A stretch of DNA of 5,029 nt from a bacterium. GTDB taxonomy: Bacteria > Latescibacterota > Latescibacteria > Latescibacterales > Latescibacteraceae. Positions 1 to 4,965 of the stretch are shown piece after piece. Where the stretch lies: assembly GCA_021372535.1 (NCBI GenBank), contig JAJFUH010000054.1, forward strand, positions 1 to 5,029, given 5' to 3'. Position 1 is the stretch's first letter. Each line of letters opens with the position of its first letter. Under the pieces are notes generated by a model. The model made no database searches. It was not told the DNA's origin and saw only the letters and a program-made list of their open reading frames with translations. A program made the translations under genes and the position numbers.

Positions 1-92
1 AGAAGCTCCAAAGGGTGTTATGCTATGTATAATCAATTCATTACAATACAACTCAGTATGGATTTTGGAGGGGCCAGGTGAAGATGTTCCGG
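1..92. repeat. Direct repeat, copy 1 (partner at 317-404)
   Basis: The first 55 bases are identical to positions 317-371. Similarity continues with mismatches to about position 92: both copies carry a GGATTTTG core followed by a run of G and, further on, GTTCC. The spacing between copies is 316 bases. The hairpin element at 99-316 lies between them, so the unit reads repeat, element, repeat. Position 1 is the window edge, so this copy may extend upstream. Nothing suggests coding. Small open frames here contain shared repeat sequence and have no convincing ribosome binding site. Confidence 0.85.
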
Positions 93-98
93 CCATCA

Positions 99-316
99 CC
101 CATTTTTTTAAGAACACTTTTTTAGATGTTACTTCCTTTGCGTGCCCAAAGGAAGTAACCAAGGAAAGGGCACCCCGTGAAAAGCCTTTTTCCACGCTCA
201 CTGCCCGTTTTTCGGGAATGTGTGAACTCACGAGCCTTCGGCTCGCTCGGACAGCACCCATTCTTTTTCCGAAAACCGGTTGAGACCGCGGGGCTTTTCA
301 ATGGGGTTTTTACATC
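99..316. repeat. Dispersed hairpin-rich element, complete-looking copy
   Basis: The first 63 bases (99-161) recur at 4966-5029 in the same orientation, differing by one base in a T-run. The element contains a perfect 13-bp stem with a 6-base loop (128-140 with 147-159), a CCCG/CGGG stem (204-207 with 213-216) and a 6-bp stem with a TTC loop (231-245). A longer-range inverted pair joins ACCCCGTGAAAAGCC at 172-186 to its near-complement at 292-307, so most of 172-307 could fold on itself. It has no transposase and no coding frame with a start signal. It resembles a MITE-like or REP-like non-autonomous repeat. The outer boundaries are my estimate: the left one comes from the copy at 4966, and the right one from where the direct repeat restarts at 317. 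Confidence 0.7.
128..159. repeat. Perfect 13-bp inverted repeat (hairpin) in the dispersed element
   Basis: GTTACTTCCTTTG at 128-140 is the exact reverse complement of 147-159, separated by the 6-base loop CGTGCC. The same hairpin is present at 4996-5027. There is no T-run directly after either arm, so it does not look like an intrinsic terminator. It is more likely the structural core of the repeat element. Confidence 0.85.
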
Positions 317-404
317 AGAAGCTCCAAAGGGTGTTATGCTATGTATAATCAATTCATTACAATACAACTCACCGTGGATTTTGAAGGGTCACCAGTATGT
401 GTTC
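317..404. repeat. Direct repeat, copy 2 (partner at 1-92)
   Basis: Positions 317-371 are base-for-base identical to 1-55. After 371 the two copies diverge gradually. Unlike copy 1, this copy is not followed by the 13-bp hairpin element but by a different inverted repeat at 419-477. Confidence 0.85.
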
Positions 405-418
405 CACCTCCCTTTCCC

Positions 419-477
419 AACTCACCCCTTTAATTCCCCTCTCTAACCTTTAGAGAGGGGGACCGTGAGGGTGAGTT
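419..477. repeat. Nested double inverted repeat
   Basis: The outer arms are AACTCACCC (419-427) and its exact complement GGGTGAGTT (469-477). The inner arms are CCCCTCTCTAA (436-446) and TTAGAGAGGGG (450-460), an 11-bp perfect stem with a 3-base loop. The two stems stack with an internal loop between them. It is not followed by a T-tract on either strand. I recall sequences of this CTCACCC...CCTCTCTAA type as dispersed intergenic repeats in environmental bacterial genomes. That is memory, not something shown in this window. Confidence 0.75.
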
Positions 478-632
478 CAAGTATTTGATGCCTCACAACG
501 TGCTGCGAGATAGTTCATTAAGTATACATGATATACAGGGCCGCGTATAAATCTCTGATTTTAATTATTGATACTGATACATGCTCAGCATGACCGCTCG
601 ATCATACACACCACCCAAAATTCTTTTCAGGG
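478..632. other. Non-coding spacer downstream of the deacetylase gene
   Basis: This AT-rich stretch lies between the nested hairpin and the stop codon of the minus-strand deacetylase gene. A short CATGC-TGA-GCATG stem (580-592), read from the minus strand, sits 40 to 53 bases beyond that stop. No T-tract follows it, so no terminator is called. I see nothing else supportable here. Confidence 0.5.
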
Positions 633-1562
633 TCAGACCGTCTTTTTCCCACCGTATCCGCGACGGTCGAGTGCGAGCAGGCTTTTTATATCGACTTTGG
701 CGGCCTTCGAGCGGAATTCATCGACAATCATTTCCACTGTCGCGGGGATTAGCCCGCAGCCGGTATCATCAAGAATGCTCCGGATGCCATCGATCAGGCC
801 GATGAGGGTCTGACGGCGGAAGTCACGGGGATCGGAATAGTCGAACGTATTATGGGTGGCGCCCCTGATTACCCTGACAGGGAGCGAGTCATCCTTCAAC
901 TGCCGCATGACATCCTTGTACACCGTGTACCAGTGGTTTTTTGCATCGACAAGCTCGACCCGGAGGTCCTGGGGATGTTTTCCGCCCCACATATACGATT
1001 CCGGGTCGGTGGTATGCGGTACCTCGATAAAATCGAGATCGCCGGGGAGCAGACGGTTGTACCGGTTGGCATAGTGGATATAGAGCGGCGCGCCTTCCCA
1101 CACGGAAGCAGTGGCCGCGAGCCTGCGTCCGGGAAGCCCGACCTGTCCGTACCTGAAGCCGAGGTCTTCCAGAACGCCATAGGTATAGTCGTTCGCCGAG
1201 GCGTAACCCATGCAGATGCACACCGGCTCGAATCCCATTGCCTGCGACCAGCGGTTTTTCGCGGCGGAAATCATCTCGCGCTGCTCGTCAGGGCCCATCA
1301 CCCCTGTAAATTCGAAAAAGCCCTCATCACCCGGGTGAACATGGAGACCGACCTCATGCCCGCGTCCGGGAAGCGACCGGTAAAATCCCGGATTGGATTC
1401 GGCATCTCCGGGAATAATAAAAAACGTGCCCCTGAGCCTGTGGTCATTCAGAATATCCGCATACCCGCTCGCCCCGCGATATCCAAGATCGGCGTCATTA
1501 ACCGAGTGCTGCGTGGCTTCACAGTCCATCGACCAGTTAACCATGAATGATGGTTTCGGCAT
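633..1562 (-). CDS. Polysaccharide deacetylase-like (NodB/CE4-type fold) protein
   Basis: This is a 309-residue protein with no signal peptide or membrane segment, so probably cytoplasmic. Seen in the sequence: an N-terminal SMDCEATQ (residues 11-18), placed like the catalytic/metal Asp motif of NodB-homology enzymes; GTFFIIPG (45-52), the typical second strand; GHEVGLHVHPGDE (68-80), with a His-x-His-Pro metal motif (H74, H76); MGYASANDY (118-126) in the place of the third motif; and RGATHNTFDY (233-242), with a late His that may be the catalytic base. Family members hydrolyse N- or O-acyl groups of sugars or other C-N bonds, usually with a divalent metal. The substrate here is unknown. The ATG at 1562 is chosen because GAAAGG lies 7 bases before it. 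The ATG at 1577 and a TTG at 1586 have no such site. A 517-base spacer separates it from the upstream amidohydrolase gene, so it is probably its own transcription unit. A precise activity such as peptidoglycan deacetylase is not supported. Confidence 0.88.
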   Translation of the reverse strand: MPKPSFMVNWSMDCEATQHSVNDADLGYRGASGYADILNDHRLRGTFFIIPGDAESNPGFYRSLPGRGHEVGLHVHPGDEGFFEFTGVMGPDEQREMISAAKNRWSQAMGFEPVCICMGYASANDYTYGVLEDLGFRYGQVGLPGRRLAATASVWEGAPLYIHYANRYNRLLPGDLDFIEVPHTTDPESYMWGGKHPQDLRVELVDAKNHWYTVYKDVMRQLKDDSLPVRVIRGATHNTFDYSDPRDFRRQTLIGLIDGIRSILDDTGCGLIPATVEMIVDEFRSKAAKVDIKSLLALDRRGYGGKKTV

Positions 1563-1569
1563 ATATAAA

Positions 1570-1575
1570 CCTTTC
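1570..1575 (-). promoter_or_regulatory. Ribosome binding site deciding the deacetylase start
   Basis: GAAAGG read on the minus strand, 7 bases before the ATG at 1562. It overlaps the alternative upstream ATG at 1577. This favours translation starting at MPKPSF rather than MKGLYMPKPSF. Confidence 0.6.
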
Positions 1576-1620
1576 ATTGAAAACAAATGAAGAGATCACC
1601 GCGTGTCCGTCTATTATGGA

Positions 1621-1659
1621 ACGCGGATTTACGCGGATTTGACGGATTTACGCGGATTC
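1621..1659. repeat. ACGCGGATTT short tandem repeat
   Basis: Four consecutive units are visible: ACGCGGATTT at 1621-1630 and 1631-1640, a shortened GACGGATTT at 1641-1649, and ACGCGGATTC at 1650-1659. It lies 58 bases upstream of the chosen deacetylase start, in the presumed 5' leader or promoter region. I recall similar ACGCGGATT repeats as common intergenic sequence in diverse environmental bacteria, which is unverified here. Confidence 0.8.
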
Positions 1660-1694
1660 GTTTCCTGAAATGTGTTTTTTTTTGCAATTCCTGT

Positions 1695-1710
1695 GAATTA
1701 TGAATAATTC
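1695..1710. promoter_or_regulatory. Operator-like palindrome GAATTATGAATAATTC
   Basis: GAATTAT and ATAATTC are exact reverse complements separated by GA. The site lies about 130 bases upstream of the deacetylase start. An overlapping inverted pair (AATTC at 1686-1690 with GAATT at 1695-1699) shares one arm. It could be a repressor site or mutually exclusive stems. The AT-rich composition makes chance occurrence possible. Confidence 0.35.
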
Positions 1711-1763
1711 CCATGAGTATAGATTGTCTTTTGACCAGGGGGGATTCGATCTCTGAACCGACC

Positions 1764-1791
1764 TCCGGTGTCATTCGCGGGTGACACCGGA
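1764..1791. repeat. Perfect 10-bp stem-loop
   Basis: TCCGGTGTCA at 1764-1773 pairs exactly with TGACACCGGA at 1782-1791, around an 8-base loop. There is no T-tract on either side, so it is not a classical intrinsic terminator. It is one of three consecutive hairpins. Confidence 0.75.
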
Positions 1792-1796
1792 ATATG

Positions 1797-1812
1797 CTGC
1801 TACGATTAGCAG
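1797..1812. repeat. Small stem-loop CTGCTA-CGAT-TAGCAG
   Basis: A perfect 6-bp stem with a 4-base loop lies between the two larger hairpins of this spacer. It is weak alone and is listed because it completes a contiguous three-hairpin block. Confidence 0.5.
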
Positions 1813-1825
1813 ATGTTGAAATGAC

Positions 1826-1881
1826 GTAAGCATTAACATGTTGAAAACGGTGCTGCCGTTTCCAACATGATTAACACTTAC
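1826..1881 (-). other. Long 26-bp imperfect hairpin, possibly a structured RNA
   Basis: Arm 1826-1850 pairs with arm 1856-1881 across a 5-base loop (TGCTG), with one bulged base at 1870. Only three positions are not Watson-Crick: 1844/1862, 1832/1875 and 1831/1876. Each is an A-C type mismatch on the plus strand, which becomes a G-U wobble in RNA made from the minus strand. That is the strand on which all genes are read. This suggests, but does not prove, that the structure is kept as minus-strand RNA. No T-run follows on the minus strand, so it is not a standard terminator. It could be a processing or stability hairpin after amidohydrolase B, a small RNA, or a miniature mobile element. Confidence 0.55.
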
Positions 1882-2042
1882 TTGTAAAACGATACCGCCA
1901 TTTTCCACATTACAACATCACAACAATAACGACAATATATTTTTCTCTCTGTTTCCTCCTCCAGTAACATACAAGGTGGGATGTCCGAAGGACAGGAGGG
2001 TTTTCATAAAAAACTGTCGAACTAAAGTCTTCGCATAAAGGC

Positions 2043-2057
2043 GAGAGATTTTCTCTC
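2043..2057 (-). terminator. Weak stem-loop after amidohydrolase B
   Basis: On the minus strand GAGAGA and TCTCTC form a perfect 6-bp stem with an AAA loop, beginning about 23 bases after the amidohydrolase B stop codon. The following bases are GCCTTTAT, with only a short T-run, so termination would be weak at best. Confidence 0.25.
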
Positions 2058-2079
2058 ATTCCCGAAATGGACATAAACT

Positions 2080-2838
2080 TTATCTGCCCCATCTGAAAAG
2101 CTTCACCGCGTTGTCACCCATCACTTTACAGCGTTTTCCCTCAGTCATGACGGCACAGTCGATAAGCGCTTTGCGATATTCGATGGGATCAGCCCATCCG
2201 AAACCGAAATCGGTGCCCCACATGATTCTATCCTCATCGACATTGTCGAGGACAGCCTGGACACCCGCCAGGTGCGGCCCGCAGAGCGTTACATACAGAT
2301 TGGGGCACCGCCGGGCAAAACTGAGGGCGCTGCGCCATAATTCAAGAAGACCCGCGTGTCCGAGCACAAATTTCGTGCCCGGGAAACGGAGCGCAAGACC
2401 GCCGATCTGGGACGGCATGGAATAACAAGGTGTGCCGTCGTGAAAAATCACCGGCACATCAAGTGAACCGCACATTCGGGCGAGATCGTCCATGACAGGC
2501 CCCGCCGTGGAGAATCCCTGGACCCAGGGATGAAGCTTCAACCCGCGCATGTCGAGGTCTTTTATGCAGCGTTCAAGCTCACGGAGGCATGTATCCCCCG
2601 AAACGGGATGCACGGTGGCGAGGGGAATGAGCCTTCCGTCCGAGCGGTCACAGGTTTTCCTGATGATATCGTTGCATCTGCGAATCTCGTCATCGCCGTT
2701 CAGTATAAGACCGCGATGTCCCATAAGCGCGGCGCAGTCGACACCATGACGGTCGCAAACCCTGAGCCACCCGGCAGGGTCGGTGCCGTACTTGTCCTCC
2801 CAGACTGTCCCCCAGTGGGTATGGACATCAATAATCAT
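2080..2838 (-). CDS. Amidohydrolase family 2 (Amidohydro_2-type) metal-dependent hydrolase, protein B
   Basis: This is a 252-residue TIM-barrel-type protein, somewhat short for the family. Visible motifs in order: IDVHTHWG with the HxH metal pair (H6, H8); GLKLHPWVQGF (K101, H103); VIFHDG (H133); FVLGHAG (H161); and MWGTDFGFG with the metal-site Asp (D210). The whole set expected for an active ACMSD/COG2159-like enzyme is present. In that family the metal-activated water drives decarboxylation, hydrolysis of C-N or C-O bonds, or lactone opening. The substrate cannot be read from sequence. There is no signal peptide, so it is cytoplasmic. The start is the ATG at 2838: AGGGGG lies 6 bases before it, and this ATG shares its A with the stop of the upstream gene (TGATG), indicating translational coupling. 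The TTG one codon earlier is unlikely. It is the last gene of a three-gene operon and a divergent paralogue of its neighbour: both have xLxLHPxVQGF, ALRFP and GHAG blocks. Confidence 0.92.
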   Translation of the reverse strand: MIIDVHTHWGTVWEDKYGTDPAGWLRVCDRHGVDCAALMGHRGLILNGDDEIRRCNDIIRKTCDRSDGRLIPLATVHPVSGDTCLRELERCIKDLDMRGLKLHPWVQGFSTAGPVMDDLARMCGSLDVPVIFHDGTPCYSMPSQIGGLALRFPGTKFVLGHAGLLELWRSALSFARRCPNLYVTLCGPHLAGVQAVLDNVDEDRIMWGTDFGFGWADPIEYRKALIDCAVMTEGKRCKVMGDNAVKLFRWGR

Positions 2839-3572
2839 CAAGCGCCCCCTTTTATACCGAGAATCCGGGCGAGGTTATCGCCGAATACGGGGCCGTAGGT
2901 GACGGGCGGCATGTATTTACGGTGCTGCTCCCATTCGAGAACAAGGGAGTTTCTCGGCGCCGAGGATCCCATGATACCCTTGTCGATACCAACCCGATCG
3001 AGGAAACTCATAAAATTAAACGGCCGCGCAAAGGAACCTTCGATAAAGACGTTCGGCGCTGACGCTCCCGCGTACGGGATATCGTTCCAGAAATCGGTTG
3101 CGCCCGCATGTCCCATGATGAAGGAAACATCCGGAAACCGCAGGGCGCAGTCGACAACCTGCCACGGGCCGCCGTAGAGGTGACCGCCGGTATGAACGTA
3201 GACCGTGAGGCCCAGCCCGGAGACTTTTTCCAGAACCGGGCAGGCAAGCTCGTCATTCATGAGAAATCCCTGGACAGTCGGGTGCAGGACAAGCATACGG
3301 GCACCCTGACCGGTTGCACGACCGAGCTCTTGGACAGCATCCGCGCCGTACCACGGGTTGACCGTGCAGGCGGGAATGATACGATCGGGGAATTTTCGCG
3401 CCTCTTCCGCAAGCCGTTCATTGCCGCGGCGGTTGAAGACTGCGATTTCGCGGTCTTCAGGCGCGGCAACCGCCATATCGACCCCCGCAAGGTCAAGGTC
3501 GCGGACGAGGTCTTCGGCTGAATACACCGTCTCGCGCTCACAGCCGAGAGTCACATAGCCGTCGATTGTCAT
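2838..3572 (-). CDS. Amidohydrolase-like protein A with a degenerate metal site
   Basis: This is a 244-residue protein clearly related to protein B. Shared blocks are MLVLHPTVQGF (residues 93-103), VYVHTGG (125-130, H127), ALRFPDVSFIMGHAG (143-157, H155) and a C-terminal FGDNLARILG. The metal-site residues differ. The N-terminal HxH of B (IDVHTHWG) is IDGYVTLG here, with Y6 and T8 where B has H6 and H8. The Lys before LHP is Val95. The final GTD is replaced by GSSAP (202-206), with no Asp. H97, H127 and H155 remain. A normal binuclear or mononuclear amidohydrolase site therefore seems impossible. It may be a pseudoenzyme partner of B, a ligand-binding subunit, or an enzyme with a changed mechanism. 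The start at 3572 is preferred because GAGGG lies 4 bases before it. An ATG at 3596 (eight extra residues) lacks a comparable site. The gene is 103 bases after the propeller gene and overlaps protein B by one base. No frameshift or stop is seen, so it is not a decayed gene. Confidence 0.88.
   Translation of the reverse strand: MTIDGYVTLGCERETVYSAEDLVRDLDLAGVDMAVAAPEDREIAVFNRRGNERLAEEARKFPDRIIPACTVNPWYGADAVQELGRATGQGARMLVLHPTVQGFLMNDELACPVLEKVSGLGLTVYVHTGGHLYGGPWQVVDCALRFPDVSFIMGHAGATDFWNDIPYAGASAPNVFIEGSFARPFNFMSFLDRVGIDKGIMGSSAPRNSLVLEWEQHRKYMPPVTYGPVFGDNLARILGIKGGA
2845..2850 (-). promoter_or_regulatory. Ribosome binding site of amidohydrolase B inside the preceding gene
   Basis: AGGGGG on the minus strand lies 6 bases before the ATG at 2838, within the last codons of protein A. 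Together with the TGATG stop/start overlap it points to coupled, probably near-stoichiometric translation of A and B. Confidence 0.7.
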
Positions 3573-3675
3573 ACTTCCCTCTTCTCCGGGCTTCATACCG
3601 TGATAAAATCAGGATTGCCGGTTACCTGCGTTCATGTAAAACCGGAACGTATTTACGCTTTTGCAGCCGAAGGTA
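3573..3675 (-). other. Intercistronic gap of the operon
   Basis: These 103 bases lie between the propeller stop and the start of protein A. A CCGGTT/AACCGG pair (3618-3623 with 3640-3645) can form a weak stem, without a T-tract. There is no convincing internal promoter, so co-transcription is likely although not tight. Confidence 0.4.
3576..3582 (-). promoter_or_regulatory. Ribosome binding site deciding the start of protein A
   Basis: AGAGGGA on the minus strand is placed immediately before the ATG at 3572. The upstream ATG at 3596 has no purine-rich site at the proper distance, so the shorter protein is favoured. Confidence 0.65.
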
Positions 3676-4812
3676 TCACAAGGTGATTTCCCACAGGTAC
3701 GAGGAACGGTTGGGATTGTCATTCTCGCCGGCATAAATGACCCCGTCGGGAGCGAACGACATGTCATGAACCTGCCATGCCGATACGTCGAGTTCGGGAT
3801 CGAAAAGCCTTCCGAGCACTTCATAGACGCCTGTCGCCATATCGAGCCGGAAGAGCGTGGCATTGCCGAATCTCCCGCCGATACCGTACAGGAAGCCATC
3901 ACCGCCCGCAGCGAACGCGGCTATCCTGTTCGGAGGACAGGGCGCGCCAAGGAGCTTCACCTCAGCGGTAGCGGGATCGATGCGGAAAAGCCCGCCCTCG
4001 CCGGAACCGGCATAGATATTACCGTCAGGCGCGGCAATCATGCCATCGAGATGCGCATACCCGTACGAACCATCGAGATGCGGGAGACCATGGCGGAAAA
4101 ACTCTATGCGGTCCGCATCCGGGTCATAGCGGTAGAGACGGTACTGGTCGACTCCGGCGGAAGACTGCCATGCGCGTGTGACGCTCCATCCCCCCCAGAC
4201 ACGGCCATGGGTATCGAGAACGATGCATTCGCCCTGCCCCATGGCAAAACCGGAGCCGGTGAGGCCGAGAATCCGTGATTCGCGGGTATCGAGATTGAAC
4301 GCCGCCAGATATTCCGGAGTAAATGTCTGGCAGTAAGCGATCCGGCGGTTTTCATCGATCACCATGCCCTGAATGTAGACATGGGGAACGGGAATGCCGA
4401 TTTTCTCAATGTCGCCGGTGCGGGGATTATACCTGACCACTGCGCCGCCCGGAGCATCCCAGTAACTGTCGACATCGTGGAGCAGGGCAATCGCGCCGTA
4501 GATGTTCCCGTCCCGGGATTTTACGAGCGCGCGGTGAAACTTGGCGTCGTACGGATTCGCAATCCGTGAGAACCCGAGGTCGATAAATTCATCTTTCCTG
4601 CGGTCATATGCCCGGAAAATATCGGAATCGAACGAGGTGATTCCGCAATAGACACGATCGGGATCGGCGCTGGCGAGGACACCATCGAATGAAATCCATT
4701 TACGGCGGATTTCCGTATCGGCTTTCATGTCGGCGTATTCGAAATGATCCTCGATTTCGGTATTCCAGTTGCCGAGCTGCCTGTCATACAATTTTATGGC
4801 GCGAACTCTCAT
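3676..4812 (-). CDS. Cytoplasmic beta-propeller protein (about seven blades)
   Basis: This is a 378-residue protein made of repeated four-strand blades. Recurrent units of the form DG-x-IY-(A/G)...(L/V)-x-R-(Y/I/L)-(N/D)-P-x-T-G-(D/E)...LG are visible at about residues 41-80, 91-138, 145-183, 190-240, 253-289, 297-335 and 348-378. Clear examples are DGNIYG (101-106) with VVRYNPRTGDIEKIG (125-139), DGNIYAGSGEGGLFRIDPAT (263-282), DGFLYGIGG (305-313) and DGVIYAG (356-362). The last blade is short and ends in YLWEITL, so the N-terminal strand probably closes the ring. It has no signal peptide, lipobox or membrane segment, so it should act in the cytoplasm. Propellers of this broad type (SMP-30/gluconolactonase-like, Vgb-like, WD40-like) include lactonases, lyases and binding scaffolds, and I cannot assign one. 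The start is firm: AGGGGAG lies 5 bases before the ATG at 4812. It is the first gene of an operon with two amidohydrolase-like genes, so a shared small-molecule pathway is a reasonable inference. Confidence 0.85.
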   Translation of the reverse strand: MRVRAIKLYDRQLGNWNTEIEDHFEYADMKADTEIRRKWISFDGVLASADPDRVYCGITSFDSDIFRAYDRRKDEFIDLGFSRIANPYDAKFHRALVKSRDGNIYGAIALLHDVDSYWDAPGGAVVRYNPRTGDIEKIGIPVPHVYIQGMVIDENRRIAYCQTFTPEYLAAFNLDTRESRILGLTGSGFAMGQGECIVLDTHGRVWGGWSVTRAWQSSAGVDQYRLYRYDPDADRIEFFRHGLPHLDGSYGYAHLDGMIAAPDGNIYAGSGEGGLFRIDPATAEVKLLGAPCPPNRIAAFAAGGDGFLYGIGGRFGNATLFRLDMATGVYEVLGRLFDPELDVSAWQVHDMSFAPDGVIYAGENDNPNRSSYLWEITL

Positions 4813-4817
4813 GAATG

Positions 4818-4824
4818 CTCCCCT
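4818..4824 (-). promoter_or_regulatory. Strong ribosome binding site of the propeller gene
   Basis: AGGGGAG on the minus strand, 5 bases before the ATG at 4812. It is the clearest Shine-Dalgarno site in the window and fixes the start of the operon's first gene. Confidence 0.75.
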
Positions 4825-4830
4825 GTAATC

Positions 4831-4846
4831 ATAACACGCATGTTAT
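4831..4846 (-). promoter_or_regulatory. Operator-like palindrome in the operon leader
   Basis: Read on the minus strand, ATAACATGCGTGTTAT has 6-base arms (ATAACA and TGTTAT) that are exact complements around TGCG. It ends seven bases upstream of the ribosome binding site. Its outer half overlaps one of two TTTATAACA copies on the minus strand (4841-4849 and 4871-4879) that lie exactly 30 bases apart. It could be a repressor site or an RNA hairpin near the start. TATAAC within each copy resembles a -10 box, but no good -35 box was found at 17 bases. Confidence 0.4.
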
Positions 4847-4879
4847 AAAACGTTTCCCGTTCTGACCGTCTGTTATAAA

Positions 4880-4909
4880 GGCGGTGAAAAAGTATCTTTT
4901 TCACACGCC
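4880..4909. promoter_or_regulatory. 13-bp stem-loop upstream of the operon
   Basis: GTGAAAAAG (4884-4892) pairs exactly with CTTTTTCAC (4896-4904) across a TAT loop. After a single bulged A at 4905, four more GC pairs extend the stem (4880-4883 with 4906-4909). On the minus strand it lies 68 bases before the propeller start. There is no following T-tract long enough for a terminator. It may be a regulatory leader element or a protein-binding inverted repeat. Confidence 0.5.
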
Positions 4910-4965
4910 CGATAATGAAATTTATTGTTTCGGTGCTGTTAAGGACATGGAAATCCTGGCAACCC

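Larger units (their letters stand above)
1563..2079. other. Long non-coding spacer between amidohydrolase B and the deacetylase gene
   Basis: These 517 bases contain no convincing gene and are more AT-rich than the flanking genes. From low to high coordinates they hold the ACGCGGATTT tandem repeat (1621-1659), a nine-T run (1675-1683), a 16-base palindrome (1695-1710), three successive stem-loops (1764-1881), a short TGTCC/GGACA stem (1982-1994) and a GAGAGA/TCTCTC stem (2043-2057). The promoter of the deacetylase gene should lie here, but no clear -35/-10 pair was found. Confidence 0.65.

Noticed and set aside
128-159. Intrinsic terminator reading of the 13-bp hairpin
   Set aside because: A T-rich tract lies before the stem but not after it on the plus strand. 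On the minus strand the run AAAAAAGTGTT would become T-rich upstream only of the opposite arm, and no gene ends nearby.
122-446. Overlapping small open frames of 81-89 codons on both strands inside the repeat element
   Set aside because: They consist of repeat and hairpin sequence. Frames of this kind are commonly mis-annotated as hypothetical proteins. No ribosome binding site or domain was seen.
1-632. CRISPR array
   Set aside because: The repeats are only two copies, 316 bases apart and of different character from short regularly spaced CRISPR repeats. No cas gene is present.
852-1550. 232-codon open frame on the plus strand opposite the deacetylase gene
   Set aside because: It is the antisense shadow of a gene with clear family motifs. 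Its translation shows no recognisable domain and it has no convincing start signal.
1574-1774. 66-codon minus-strand frame in the spacer
   Set aside because: It runs through the ACGCGGATTT repeat and the nine-T run, and no start signal or family resemblance was found.
1910-2092. 60-codon minus-strand frame starting within the end of amidohydrolase B
   Set aside because: It has no Shine-Dalgarno site before its ATG, an atypical composition ending in a short hydrophobic tail, and it overlaps spacer hairpins. A tiny coupled peptide cannot be fully excluded.
3661-4278. 205-codon open frame on the plus strand opposite the propeller gene
   Set aside because: It is antisense to a well-supported repeat-structured protein. 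Its length is explained by the GC-rich third positions of the real gene.
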